Of a DNA stretch of 64,000 nucleotides, positions 27,481-35,454 are shown in pieces. A model generated the notes under the pieces. The model was given only the letters and a program-made list of their open reading frames with translations. It did not search any database and was not told where the DNA came from. Position 1 is the stretch's first letter. Every line of letters starts with the position of its first letter. The stretch is taken from contig NZ_QEKI01000007.1 of assembly GCF_003096355.1 (NCBI RefSeq), positions 62,001 through 126,000 of the forward strand, written 5' to 3'. This stretch comes from Pontibacter virosus. Lineage in GTDB: Bacteria > Bacteroidota > Bacteroidia > Cytophagales > Hymenobacteraceae. Both the position numbers and the translations under genes were made by a program.

Positions 27481-28503
27481 ATGAAAGCATTTACTACAAA
27501 AACCTTCGCCGTGGCATTTGCCAGCCTTTTCTTATTTTCATGTGAGCGTAACGCAGACCAGGACCTGGTTGAGCCGATGCAAGCCAGCCAGCAGCAGGAC
27601 CTGAGAGGCTACGACCCCACTACCTGTAACCTGGTGCAGTCGTTTGGAGAGGGCGAACTTCCCCGCAAAGCCAATGTGATAGAAGAAGACGGCGCCGTGA
27701 TGATTGTAAAGGCACAGCGTCGTGGTCACAACGGCAAGTACCTCCCCGAAACGGAGGCTGTACTGCTCGACGCACACGACCCGGCAACAGACTTGGTCAA
27801 CTTTATGGATGCCCGGTTTGATGGCATGTCCGGCTTACTGACCGTAGGCGACGAGTCAGGTCTGAAAGCCAACCGCGAGGGCGGCCGCATTACGCTGGAC
27901 TTTTCGCCGGTGAGTTCCGTCACCATGAAAACCATGGTATTTACTGACATAGCCGAAGAGGACAAAGGCTCTAAAGTGGCATTATACAGCCGTACCGGAC
28001 AGCTGCTGGTGCAAAAAGAAATTCCTGCCAACGGTAAGAACGAGGTCTCGTTTGTGTGGTTTGACAATGTACCGGAAGTGGCCAAAGCCGTTGTAACCTT
28101 TGGGGCCGAACGCAGCAAAACAGGCTCCGGTGCCATTGCCCGCCTGCAAATGTGTGCGGAAGGACAAGGCCGCTACGACGACGCCCGCTACCAGGATGTA
28201 CGTACCTTGTGGCTGGAATATACCGGCCAGCAACCAGCCAATGTCACCGTTAAATCGATGCAGGAGGGGAACAGCGGCAACGTAGTGTTCGAAGCGAAAG
28301 GCATGAAGCCAGGCACCGTGTTTAAGATCGCGGCTTCAGAGGCCAACTCCTTAGGTGAGTCTCTCGAGATCGGAACCCAACGCGGCGAAAAGCAGCTTAT
28401 ACCTGTAAAAGCAGATCCTGCTGCCTCTTTAAAGAAAGCGTATGGCAATTTCCGGGTAGTAGAGGCCCGCTGCAGCAACTATCCTCTCAAGTTAGAAGAG
28501 TAA
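27481..28503 (+). CDS. Exported lipoprotein of unknown function
   Basis: A 340-residue protein with a lipoprotein signal: MKAFTTKTFAVAFASLFLFS then Cys (LFSC). The mature part starts with acidic residues, as in Bacteroidota surface lipoproteins. Its body is beta-rich with no motif that I recognise (VSSVTMKTMVFTDIAEEDKG; SFVWFDNVPEVAKAVVTFGA); a beta-sandwich fold of carbohydrate-binding type is plausible. The gene is monocistronic with a terminator at 28523. Confidence 0.75.
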   Translation: MKAFTTKTFAVAFASLFLFSCERNADQDLVEPMQASQQQDLRGYDPTTCNLVQSFGEGELPRKANVIEEDGAVMIVKAQRRGHNGKYLPETEAVLLDAHDPATDLVNFMDARFDGMSGLLTVGDESGLKANREGGRITLDFSPVSSVTMKTMVFTDIAEEDKGSKVALYSRTGQLLVQKEIPANGKNEVSFVWFDNVPEVAKAVVTFGAERSKTGSGAIARLQMCAEGQGRYDDARYQDVRTLWLEYTGQQPANVTVKSMQEGNSGNVVFEAKGMKPGTVFKIAASEANSLGESLEIGTQRGEKQLIPVKADPAASLKKAYGNFRVVEARCSNYPLKLEE

Positions 28504-28522
28504 GATTGGAGATATATTAATT

Positions 28523-28556
28523 AGAAAGCAGCTCTGTATAGGGCTGCTTTCTTTGT
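28523..28556 (+). terminator. Hairpin terminator after the lipoprotein gene
   Basis: AGAAAGCAGC (28523-28532) and GCTGCTTTCT (28543-28552) form a 10-bp perfect stem around a 10-base loop that ends in a T-rich run. It lies about 20 bases after the stop. Confidence 0.8.
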
Positions 28557-28626
28557 TTGTAACAGGCACTAAATCTATCTATTCCGAATCATTTAGAAAT
28601 ACACATCGTATTAAAAGTAATTTTAT

Positions 28627-28644
28627 TTTCAATAATATTTGAAA
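28627..28644. promoter_or_regulatory. 18-bp near-palindromic operator upstream of the GbsR-type gene
   Basis: TTTCAATAATATTTGAAA has perfectly paired 6-base ends (TTTCAA/TTGAAA). It covers the TTTG -33 element of the promoter at 28638-28668, so a bound dimer would block transcription. A near-identical, fully perfect copy lies at 29191. Confidence 0.65.
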
Positions 28645-28668
28645 GTTATGAAATAAGTAGTATCCTTG
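28638..28668 (+). promoter_or_regulatory. Bacteroidota-type promoter of the GbsR-type gene
   Basis: A TTTG -33 element at 28638-28641 and a -7 element TATCCTTG at 28661-28668 are 19 bases apart, as in the TTTG-N19-21-TAnnTTTG consensus (one mismatch in the -7 box). The predicted start is at or next to the ATG at 28673, so the mRNA may be leaderless. Confidence 0.55.
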
Positions 28669-28672
28669 TGCC

Positions 28673-29173
28673 ATGGAATATAGCGAAGCAAAAGAGCGGT
28701 ACATAGAAGCATGGGGCAGCTTGGGGTCAAGTTGGGGGGTGAACCGCACCATGGCCCAGATACATGCGCTTTTGATGATCGCGACAGAGCCTCTCTCTAC
28801 TGAGGAAATCATGGAAGACCTCAAGATTTCCAGAGGCAATGCCAACATGAACATACGGGCGCTGCTGGACTGGGGACTGGCCAAGAAAGTGCTGAAGCCG
28901 GGTGAGCGAAAAGAGTATTTTGTTACCGATAAAGACCCGATGGTACTGGCTACCCAAGTGGCTAAGGAGCGCAAGAAACGAGAGCTCGACCCGATTGTCA
29001 GATTACTCGATGAAGTCTCGGCTGTACAGGGTGAGGGCAAAGAGGTGCAGGAATTCAAAAAAGTGACAACGAATCTGAAGGGTTTTGCCAAGCAGGCCGA
29101 CTCTGTGATTAATACTTTTATACAATCGAACTCGAACTGGTTCTTCAAGATCCTGGGTAAGATTACCCGCTAA
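28673..29173 (+). CDS. GbsR/MarR-family transcriptional regulator
   Basis: A 166-residue winged-helix regulator of the GbsR group within the MarR superfamily. The N-terminal helix-rich part leads into the DNA-binding region: NRTMAQIHALLMIATEPLS, EEIMEDLKISRGNANMNIRA (recognition helix) and the wing LKPGERKEYFVTD. The C-terminal ~70 residues are helical and charged, probably for dimerisation. GbsR of Bacillus responds to choline; the ligand here is unknown. It is followed by two paralogous small membrane proteins on the same strand, and twin palindromes flank it, so it very probably regulates itself and them. Confidence 0.9.
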   Translation: MEYSEAKERYIEAWGSLGSSWGVNRTMAQIHALLMIATEPLSTEEIMEDLKISRGNANMNIRALLDWGLAKKVLKPGERKEYFVTDKDPMVLATQVAKERKKRELDPIVRLLDEVSAVQGEGKEVQEFKKVTTNLKGFAKQADSVINTFIQSNSNWFFKILGKITR

Positions 29174-29190
29174 TTTTTTTTGCTGATATG

Positions 29191-29208
29191 TTTCAATAAT
29201 TATTGAAA
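29191..29208. promoter_or_regulatory. 18-bp perfect palindrome between the regulator and membrane protein A
   Basis: TTTCAATAATTATTGAAA is its own reverse complement. It shares 15-16 of 18 positions with the site at 28627. It lies 13 bases before the ATG at 29222. No convincing -7 box is seen after it, so it could act as an operator for an internal start or as a roadblock. Confidence 0.65.
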
Positions 29209-29221
29209 ATACTGAATCATT

Positions 29222-29581
29222 ATGAAGGCAGACCTGACCATCCTCGCTTATTCTATTTACCTCCCGATTGGAGTGTTTGTGACATACTGGGTGGGGAAGA
29301 GTTTGTACAAAAACGGCAGGTTATACCTGCAGCAGATCTTTCAGCAGAACGAACAGCTAATCGACCCCATCAACAAGGTGCTGCTCACGGGCTACTACCT
29401 GCTCAATGTGGGCTATGTGTTTGTGCTGATGGTGCAACAGTTGCCGATCTATACCTACGAGCAGCTGATCGAAGTGCTGAGCAGCCGGGTCGGTATCATC
29501 TTAGTCTCACTGGGTGGCATTCACTTTTTCAATTTAGCAGTGCTTTACCTGATCAGCCGGAAAAATCAAACTATAAATTAA
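29222..29581 (+). CDS. Small membrane protein A, paralogue of its downstream neighbour
   Basis: A 119-residue inner-membrane protein with helices at about residues 7-25, 58-78 and 94-115. Its N-terminal half (IYLPIGVFVTYWVGKSLYKN) and central region (LTGYYLLNVGYVFVLM; YEQLIEVLSSRVG) align with the next gene (IYLPIALLMTVLVARTLFKN; FEIGFYLMNIGAALLI; QDLIEALSHKLG). The two are clear duplicates. No enzyme motif is seen. The palindrome just before the start and the upstream regulator place it in a small regulated unit. Function unknown. Confidence 0.8.
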   Translation: MKADLTILAYSIYLPIGVFVTYWVGKSLYKNGRLYLQQIFQQNEQLIDPINKVLLTGYYLLNVGYVFVLMVQQLPIYTYEQLIEVLSSRVGIILVSLGGIHFFNLAVLYLISRKNQTIN

Positions 29582-29606
29582 CTATAAACCATAAACAGAC
29601 AAAGCC

Positions 29607-29984
29607 ATGGAAAATGCACTAATGGTAAAAGGGTACCTGATCTATCTGCCAATCGCCTTACTGATGACCGTGCTGGTAGCCCGCACACTCTTCAAAAACA
29701 GCCAGATCTTTATGCTGGACATTTTCAACGGCCGGGAGGAAATCGCCATGGCCACCAACAGACTCTTTGAGATTGGATTCTACCTGATGAACATTGGGGC
29801 CGCCTTGCTGATTCTGAAGATGAACGGAATCTTCACGCCGCAAGACCTGATCGAAGCACTGAGCCACAAGTTGGGAGGCTTCTCTATCTACCTCGGCATT
29901 ATGCTCTTTCTAAACCTATACCTGTTCTTCCGGGGCAAACGCAAAGCGAAAGAAAAAGTGCAGGTCGCTGAAGTAAAAGCCTAA
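29607..29984 (+). CDS. Small membrane protein B, paralogue of its upstream neighbour
   Basis: A 125-residue membrane protein with the same three-helix plan as the previous gene and a basic tail (FFRGKRKAKEKVQVAE). Only 25 bases separate them, so they are co-transcribed and probably form a hetero-oligomer. ATG at 29607 is the first of two possible starts; the second is at 29622 (MVKGYLIYLP) and aligns better with the paralogue's beginning. Function unknown. Confidence 0.8.
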   Translation: MENALMVKGYLIYLPIALLMTVLVARTLFKNSQIFMLDIFNGREEIAMATNRLFEIGFYLMNIGAALLILKMNGIFTPQDLIEALSHKLGGFSIYLGIMLFLNLYLFFRGKRKAKEKVQVAEVKA

Positions 29985-30079
29985 GCAATTAAAGTCTGGA
30001 GCAGCTCCGGCAGGGGCTGCTTCCTCTTGAGCTATTACCAGCAAACTTATACTTGTAGCATAGCAAAAGCCCTCGAAAC

Positions 30080-31042
30080 ATGAACAAGAGAAGTTTACGC
30101 ACTACACTCATTGCAATTGGAATACCCACAGTTTACGCAGTCGTTCTGAGGCTCCTGTTTGGGATTGAGTCCTGGGCAAATTTGTTTTCTGTCATGACAG
30201 TTACCTTTCTGTTCTGCCTGCCTACAATTGTCGGCGCGCTGACCGTATACCTGTCCGACGCGAGCAAGGCAAGGAAAACCAGCTACAGAATAATCGCTCC
30301 CTGGATACCTGTCTTCCTGTTCTTTGTGATTACGCTTGCATTGGCACTGGAGGGCTGGGCATGCTGGCTGATGATACTGCCTGTGTTCCTGATCGCCGCT
30401 TCGCTTGGTGGCTTATTGGGGGGCTACCTGAAAGCACGGAATATGAACAACAAACTCAGCATTTCCACTCTCGTGTTGCTTCCCCTGCTGCTGTCTCCCC
30501 TTGAGAGCATGATCGAATCTTTACCTGGCACCTACAAAGCCTATACCTATATCGACATTGATGCGCCGGCAGATAAGATCTGGCGCAACGTGACCAGGGT
30601 AATGGAGATTCCTGAAGCTGAAGACACCGGCTACCTGACCAGAACACTCGGCTTCCCGAGGCCTGTAAAAGCGGAGTTGAATTATGAGGGAGTGGGCGCC
30701 TACCGGAAAGCAATCTTCACCAATGGCCTTGTCTTCCACGAAACGGTAACGGAGTATCAGGATCTGCAGAAAATGGTGTTCAACATCAAAGCACATCCAC
30801 ACGAAATCCCGTCAACCACACTCGACGAGCACGTGGTAATAGGAGGGGATTATTTTGATGTGCTCAGCGGGACTTACGAACTTGAAAAGCTGCCCAACGG
30901 TATACACCGTCTGCACCTGTACAGCTATTTTAAGATGAACACGACTTTTAATTTCTATGCTGGGCTGTGGGGAAAATGGATTATGAAAGACATTCAGAAC
31001 AATATTCTTAAAATTGAGAAACAGCGTTCAGAGAGTATGTAA
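30080..31042 (+). CDS. Membrane protein fused to an SRPBCC (START-like) domain
   Basis: A 320-residue protein. Residues 1-150 contain four to five membrane helices (TTLIAIGIPTVYAVVLRLLF; FSVMTVTFLFCLPTIVGALT; WIPVFLFFVITLALALEGW; LILPVFLIAAS; ISTLVLLPLLLSPL). From about residue 165 an SRPBCC lipid-binding fold follows: YTYIDIDAPADKIWRNVTRV, EVGVGAYRKAIF-like strands (YEGVGAYRKAIFTNGLVFHE) and the helix FYAGLWGKWIMKDIQNNIL near the C-terminus. It may bind or transfer a hydrophobic ligand at the membrane face. I am sure of the domain layout but not of the role. Confidence 0.8.
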   Translation: MNKRSLRTTLIAIGIPTVYAVVLRLLFGIESWANLFSVMTVTFLFCLPTIVGALTVYLSDASKARKTSYRIIAPWIPVFLFFVITLALALEGWACWLMILPVFLIAASLGGLLGGYLKARNMNNKLSISTLVLLPLLLSPLESMIESLPGTYKAYTYIDIDAPADKIWRNVTRVMEIPEAEDTGYLTRTLGFPRPVKAELNYEGVGAYRKAIFTNGLVFHETVTEYQDLQKMVFNIKAHPHEIPSTTLDEHVVIGGDYFDVLSGTYELEKLPNGIHRLHLYSYFKMNTTFNFYAGLWGKWIMKDIQNNILKIEKQRSESM

Positions 31043-31240
31043 CTTTACTGAGACATCCGAAACTTAGTAAACGATACCCGTTCATTTACCGATTACCGCA
31101 GTAGCTTATGCCCTCTGGCTATTTCTGGTTACACACCTGCTCCAGAACATTTAACTTACTCTACACGGCATCACAACTATCTGCCATTACCATAAGTATG
31201 ATTACGTATGCTTTATACCCATACCTCTAACATCTAAGCT

Positions 31241-32017
31241 ATGGACAAACTCAAAAACAAAGTTGCTTTAATTACCGGATCCGACTCAGGTATAGGACAA
31301 GCCACCGCAATTGAATTCGCAAAAGAAGGGGCAGACGTAGTGGTGACTTACCACACCGACAAAGAAGGCGCCGAAAAGACCTTGGGCGAGGTCAAGAAGC
31401 ATGGCCGGAAAGGAATGGTGCTGCAGGTGGATATCAGTGATGAGCAGGCGGTGGAAAAGCTTTTTGAGCAGGTCCTGAAAGAGTTTGGCTCCATCGATAT
31501 ACTTGTGAATAACGCAGCGGTAAACGGCTCTGGCATCAACGTGGCTGACATGGACACCGAAGTTTTCGACAGAACGATCAAGACCAATCTCTATGGCACC
31601 TTCTTCTGTTCCCGTGCTTTTATCAGGCACCGCAAGCAGCAGGGAGGCAAGGGTAAGATCGTCAATGTGTCTTCGGTGCACGAGGAGATCGTATCGGCGG
31701 GCACGGCAGACTATTGTGCTTCCAAAGCGGGCGTGCGCAACCTCACCCGCACCCTGGCACTCGAACTGGCGGAGGATGGCATCAACGTGAACAACATTTG
31801 TCCCGGCATGATCCTGACGCCCATGAACCAGGAGGCAGTGGACGACAAGGAAAAACGTGAAGAGAGCGAAGAGAATATACCTATGAAGCGGGCCGGAAAG
31901 CCGGAAGAGATCGCCAAAGTAGCCCTTTTCCTGGCCTCTTCCGATGCTGACTATGTAACCGGATCGAGCTACTTTATGGACGGCGGGCTGTCGCAGTACA
32001 TGGGGCAGGGGGCATAA
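31241..32017 (+). CDS. SDR-family oxidoreductase (glucose 1-dehydrogenase-like)
   Basis: A 258-residue classical short-chain dehydrogenase. [20 protein letters not shown] is the nucleotide site; NNAAVN, the catalytic Ser in [10 protein letters not shown] and [11 protein letters not shown] (YxxxK) follow. The C-terminal PGMILTPMN and [13 protein letters not shown] are typical of glucose or 3-oxoacyl reductase-like members. It is on its own and not related closely to the SDR at 10.1 kb, which has a long N-terminal arm. Substrate unknown. Confidence 0.92.
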   Translation: MDKLKNKVALITGSDSGIGQATAIEFAKEGADVVVTYHTDKEGAEKTLGEVKKHGRKGMVLQVDISDEQAVEKLFEQVLKEFGSIDILVNNAAVNGSGINVADMDTEVFDRTIKTNLYGTFFCSRAFIRHRKQQGGKGKIVNVSSVHEEIVSAGTADYCASKAGVRNLTRTLALELAEDGINVNNICPGMILTPMNQEAVDDKEKREESEENIPMKRAGKPEEIAKVALFLASSDADYVTGSSYFMDGGLSQYMGQGA

Positions 32018-32112
32018 CCTATAACTATTACCTCGGTCATCCTGTCAGATCGTGCCCTTGCGGTGCGTTATTTGTATACCTTCGTATACACAACGTAATT
32101 ACAGATAAGCTT

Positions 32113-32508
32113 ATGAAAATTGCGAAAGACCCATCCGAATATAACCAACTGACACCAGACGAAGAGCGCATAATTGTGCGCAAAGGCACCGAATATCCGG
32201 GCACCGGTGAGTATAACAGCTTTAAAGGAGAAGGCGTATACCTGTGCCGCCGCTGCAATGCGCCGCTCTATACCTCCGAATATAAGTTCGAGTCGAACTG
32301 CGGCTGGCCTAGCTTCGACGATGAGATAACGGGCGCTGTGAAGCGTATACCTGACCCGGACGGTCACCGCACTGAGATCGTATGCGCCAACTGTGGCGGT
32401 CACCTGGGCCACGTGTTTGAAGGGGAGTACCTCACTCCAAAGAACGTTCGCCACTGCGTCAATTCCCTTTCCATGAAATTTGTACCGGTCGAAGATCTGG
32501 AAAAGTAA
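32113..32508 (+). CDS. msrB: Peptide-methionine (R)-S-oxide reductase MsrB
   Basis: MsrB reduces methionine-R-sulfoxide in proteins. The 131-residue length fits. The zinc Cys pairs are CRRC near residue 43 and CANC near residue 93. The recycling Cys sits in [10 protein letters not shown], and the catalytic Cys in [11 protein letters not shown] near the C-terminus. The gene is followed 23 bases later by a second MsrB-like gene, so the pair may be an operon for oxidative repair. Confidence 0.93.
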   Translation: MKIAKDPSEYNQLTPDEERIIVRKGTEYPGTGEYNSFKGEGVYLCRRCNAPLYTSEYKFESNCGWPSFDDEITGAVKRIPDPDGHRTEIVCANCGGHLGHVFEGEYLTPKNVRHCVNSLSMKFVPVEDLEK

Positions 32509-32531
32509 ACCGCAGATATAGCCGCAAGCAA

Positions 32532-32843
32532 ATGTTTAAGCACAGGCAACAGGTATCGGCCAATGGTCGCGCACATGAAACCGGCTTTTATGTCTGCACC
32601 TGTTGTGGCCATGCGCTGTTTGAGGCCAGCAGTAAATTTGAGGTCGGATCCGGCTTTCCCAGCTTCTGGGAGCAGATTGGGAACCATGTTATCCACAAGG
32701 TACTCAAAACCTATGAGCGGGAGCGCACGCAACTGCTGTGCAGTAAATGCGGTCAGCACCTGGGGCACCTCTTCGAGGACGCACGCACTCCCACGCAATT
32801 TCGCTATTGTATCAATGAGGCAGCCATCCGTTTTGCAGAATAG
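32532..32843 (+). CDS. Second MsrB-like protein lacking the recycling Cys
   Basis: A 103-residue MsrB-fold protein. Zinc Cys pairs CTCC and CSKC are present, as is the catalytic-type Cys in FRYCINEAAIRF. The recycling-Cys loop reads VGSGFPSFW instead of SNCGWPSF, so the usual intramolecular disulfide cannot form. It could use thioredoxin or glutaredoxin directly, or act on another substrate. The N-terminus is short (residues before TGFYVCTCC are only about 17), so an upstream start has to be considered, but the ATG at 32532 is the first after the preceding stop at 32508. Confidence 0.82.
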   Translation: MFKHRQQVSANGRAHETGFYVCTCCGHALFEASSKFEVGSGFPSFWEQIGNHVIHKVLKTYERERTQLLCSKCGQHLGHLFEDARTPTQFRYCINEAAIRFAE

Positions 32844-32930
32844 CAATGCAGGGCTGTCTCTTAACTTTATACCTGTTTCAGCAGTATATCATCGTAAAAA
32901 CCGAATATTCTCACCCCGTTATATTCTATC

Positions 32931-33317
32931 ATGAGCCGACCCTCTTTTATCAGAAGCCGCTTTAACAGTTTCCGGTTTGCTTTTAATGGTCTGACAGCCG
33001 TATTCCGCTCCGAGCCCAATATGCACCTGCATGTGCTGGCCAGCATCATCGTACTGGTCATGGCCTATCGCTTTGAAGTCACCCGGGTAGAGTGGTGCCT
33101 GCTTATCCTATGCATTGGCATGGTATGGGTGGCCGAAATTTTCAACACTTCCATCGAAACACTTACCGATCTGGTGTCGCCGGAACATAACATCTGGGCA
33201 GGCAAAACCAAAGACCTGGCGGCCGGCGGCGTATTAATGGCTGCAATGACCTCTGTAGCTGTTGGTTTGTTCATCTTCGTACCTTATTGGGTCCACTACG
33301 TAAACACTGAATTGTAA
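32931..33317 (+). CDS. dgkA: Diacylglycerol kinase family protein
   Basis: A small integral-membrane lipid kinase (128 residues) that phosphorylates diacylglycerol or undecaprenol for phospholipid and peptidoglycan precursor recycling. Motifs are AFNGLTAVFRSEPNMHLH, WVAEIFNTSIETLTDLVS (catalytic Glu/Asn) and KTKDLAAGGVLMAA. Three membrane helices follow the DgkA pattern. It follows the MsrB pair by about 87 bases; a functional link is not apparent. Confidence 0.92.
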   Translation: MSRPSFIRSRFNSFRFAFNGLTAVFRSEPNMHLHVLASIIVLVMAYRFEVTRVEWCLLILCIGMVWVAEIFNTSIETLTDLVSPEHNIWAGKTKDLAAGGVLMAAMTSVAVGLFIFVPYWVHYVNTEL

Positions 33318-33379
33318 ATGCCGCAAAGGCAGGTACAGGTATAATACGGTACCATAACCAGTGTTTAGCCATAAATGCC

Positions 33380-33387
33380 TACCTTTG
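33380..33387 (+). promoter_or_regulatory. TAnnTTTG promoter -7 box
   Basis: TACCTTTG lies 22 bases before the ATG at 33409 and matches the consensus. No clear -33 TTG was found at the expected distance. Confidence 0.5.
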
Positions 33388-33408
33388 CGCTCCGTCTGAA
33401 AAAACGCT

Positions 33409-33804
33409 ATGGCTATACCTAAACCATTTGTGTGGGCGCTTGCGCTCCTGCTGACGATCGCTTCTGTCGGTTGCAAGACAGCAGCAAGAACTGCCACTTC
33501 CGAGGTGGAGCAGGCAAAGGACATCCCTACGGGCTGGCTAAGCGAGCTTATTCGGGAATTGGAGCAGGAGGACGTTGCAAACCCACCGGCCAAGGTATAC
33601 CGCTATACCTACAATGAGCAGGAGGTTTACTACCTCACCAGCCGCTGCTGCGACATCCCCTCCAAGGTATACGACACGGAGGGCAACCTGCTCTGCGAGC
33701 CCGAAGGCGGCATAACGGGTCAGGGCGATGGGCGCTGCGCGGATTTTTTGGACGCACGGACGAATGAAACCTTAATTTGGGAAGATAAAAGAGAATATAA
33801 TTGA
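33409..33804 (+). CDS. Small lipoprotein of the DUF6970 type
   Basis: A 131-residue protein with a lipoprotein signal, MAIPKPFVWALALLLTIASV then Gly-Cys. The mature domain has a conserved PPAKVYRYTYNEQEVYYLTS and the Cys-rich loop CCDIPSKVYDTEGN, LLCEPEGG, GDGRCADF. I recall this pattern from the DUF6970 family of Bacteroidota; function unknown. Its stop overlaps the next gene's upstream TTG by 4 bases; the real start of the DinB gene is 2 bases beyond the stop. Confidence 0.75.
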   Translation: MAIPKPFVWALALLLTIASVGCKTAARTATSEVEQAKDIPTGWLSELIRELEQEDVANPPAKVYRYTYNEQEVYYLTSRCCDIPSKVYDTEGNLLCEPEGGITGQGDGRCADFLDARTNETLIWEDKREYN

Positions 33805-33806
33805 AG

Positions 33807-34283
33807 ATGACTGGAAACGACGTATTAAAGAACCTTTCGGAATATAACATCTGGGCCAACCAGACGATGCTGCATGTATTCGACTCGCTGCCCGAACTGC
33901 CGGCTAACGCAGCACGCCTGTTCAGTCATGCGCTAAATGCGCAGGCCATTTGGATAGCCCGCATTACAGGCACCGAGAGCCCGGTGAAGGTATGGCAGGA
34001 GCATACGCTTGAGGAACTGCACAAACTGCACCAGTATGCCTCCTACAAAATAGCCGAACTGGTATCGAACGCTGACGAGGAAGAGTTTAACCGCCTGATC
34101 GACTACACCAACAGCCAGGGCCACAAGTATAGCACCCGCGTACTCGATATTCTGACCCATGCTTTTAATCATGCAACTTACCACCGTGCCCAGGTAGCCA
34201 CCGACCTGCGCAAGTGCGGCCATACTCCGCCCAACACCGACTACGTGACTTATGTGCGAGAGCTGATGGGACAGGTATATTAG
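33807..34283 (+). CDS. DinB-family protein
   Basis: A 158-residue four-helix-bundle protein of the DinB/YfiT superfamily. The metal-binding His residues are visible in FSHALNAQAIW and in THAFNHATYHRAQVATDL. Relatives include bacillithiol and mycothiol-dependent transferases; the thiol here is unknown. The ATG at 33807 (MTGNDVLKNLSEYNIWAN) is preferred over the TTG at 33801. Only 2 bases separate it from the preceding lipoprotein stop, so the two are co-transcribed. Confidence 0.85.
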   Translation: MTGNDVLKNLSEYNIWANQTMLHVFDSLPELPANAARLFSHALNAQAIWIARITGTESPVKVWQEHTLEELHKLHQYASYKIAELVSNADEEEFNRLIDYTNSQGHKYSTRVLDILTHAFNHATYHRAQVATDLRKCGHTPPNTDYVTYVRELMGQVY

Positions 34284-34308
34284 CACTTCTGCTAAATAAG
34301 AGCTAAGA

Positions 34309-34353
34309 CAAACAAAAAGGAGCTATTCATCACGAATAGCTCCTTTTTGTTTG
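34309..34353. terminator. 20-bp bidirectional terminator
   Basis: The arms 34309-34328 and 34334-34353 are perfectly complementary around a 5-base loop (core AAAAAGGAGCTATTC). The T/A flanks serve both the plus-strand DinB gene and the convergent minus-strand lipoprotein gene ending at 34396. Confidence 0.9.
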
Positions 34354-34395
34354 AGAACTTAAGAGGCAAGACAGGAAATGGACTGCCCCTTAAAC

Positions 34396-35187
34396 TTATT
34401 TGATTGGTAACTGAACAGTACCCAGGTTTTTTATCTGGTCTTGAGATACACTGATGTTTGTCAAAGTCGTGTCACGGGCGGCGTCGCCAGTATAGAACTT
34501 AACTGAGTATGTTCCCGCTTTCACACCCTTGATCAAGAAATCACCGTTATCATTGGCAAAACCACCAATGGTGTCATTTTCAGCAGAGATCACATAAATG
34601 CCCGGCTTGTATTCGGCAGGCGTAACTTTGCCAGCAATGCCACCTGCTACTGCTTGGGTGATCGTGCGGATAACCGGTTTCAGATTATACTCTCCGTTGC
34701 CTCTGGCTACAACTGACTTGGCTGCGTCAAAGTCCAGCAGTACTACGTAGGTCACATCTTCGCGCAGATCAGCGTTTATTTTCACTTTCAGACCGGATGT
34801 CTGTCCGCTTGGAGTCTTCAGGCTCTTCACTTCGCCATTCTTAAGCTTAAGTGAGTTATTCTCGCCCAATACCAATCTGATCTGTGATATGCTACCCGCT
34901 GGCAGGTTTGCAGAAGCAAGCAGTGTATCGCGACCATTGGCGAAATCAAGCAGGTTGTATACACCTGGATTAATCTCATCAAGTGTCAGCCAGCCGCTTT
35001 CATTGTCAGTATCCTCTTTGTGGATCTGCACGGAGCGAATGTCTACATTTACTTCCTCATAGTCGCCCGGTGCATCCGTCATGCGCACTTCCATACGGGC
35101 CGTACCAGTGCTGTCAGTTGTTGAGTCGCAAGAGCTAAACCATACCAGGCCGCTCAATAGAAAAGGAATTACAAATTTTGCTTTCAT
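34396..35187 (-). CDS. DUF4382 lipoprotein with a carboxypeptidase-regulatory-like tail
   Basis: A 263-residue lipoprotein: MKAKFVIPFLLSGLVWFS then Ser-Cys. The DUF4382 domain follows (RMEVRMTDAPGDYEEVNVDI, VYNLLDFANGRDTLLA, QIRLVLGENN). A C-terminal beta-sandwich (GGIAGKVTPAEYKPGIYV, DFLIKGVKAGTYSVKFYTG) resembles carboxypeptidase regulatory domains. Likely surface-exposed or periplasmic; function unknown. Confidence 0.85.
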   Translation of the reverse strand: MKAKFVIPFLLSGLVWFSSCDSTTDSTGTARMEVRMTDAPGDYEEVNVDIRSVQIHKEDTDNESGWLTLDEINPGVYNLLDFANGRDTLLASANLPAGSISQIRLVLGENNSLKLKNGEVKSLKTPSGQTSGLKVKINADLREDVTYVVLLDFDAAKSVVARGNGEYNLKPVIRTITQAVAGGIAGKVTPAEYKPGIYVISAENDTIGGFANDNGDFLIKGVKAGTYSVKFYTGDAARDTTLTNISVSQDQIKNLGTVQLPIK

Positions 35188-35365
35188 AAAAATTGCATAT
35201 TTAAGTTACATAGCAAATATCTGTTCCTTAGATGAAGATAAAATGAAGAATCAGATATTGCTATATTTTTTTTTTAACCAGGCATATGGATTTGTTTGGT
35301 TTCTCCGATGCCTGCGACTGCAAAACGATAAATAGTCTAACAATGTTATATAGCTTTAAGAAAAT

Positions 35366-35399
35366 AAAAGCCGGCAGCTGTTATCTGCTGCCGGCTTTT
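35366..35399 (-). terminator. Hairpin terminator after the AsmA gene
   Basis: AAAAGCCGGCAGC (35366-35378) pairs perfectly with GCTGCCGGCTTTT (35387-35399), with an 8-base loop. It lies about 55 bases beyond the minus-strand stop at 35455 and is bounded by A/T runs. Confidence 0.8.
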
Positions 35400-35454
35400 G
35401 CTTAATTAAAAGAGTACAATTGCCTTAAGGCTATACCTTTATAGAAATTATACT

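Noticed and set aside
32073..32090. TGTATAC/GTATACA hairpin before msrB as an operator
   Set aside because: Seven-base arms partly made of the iterated word; not enough support.
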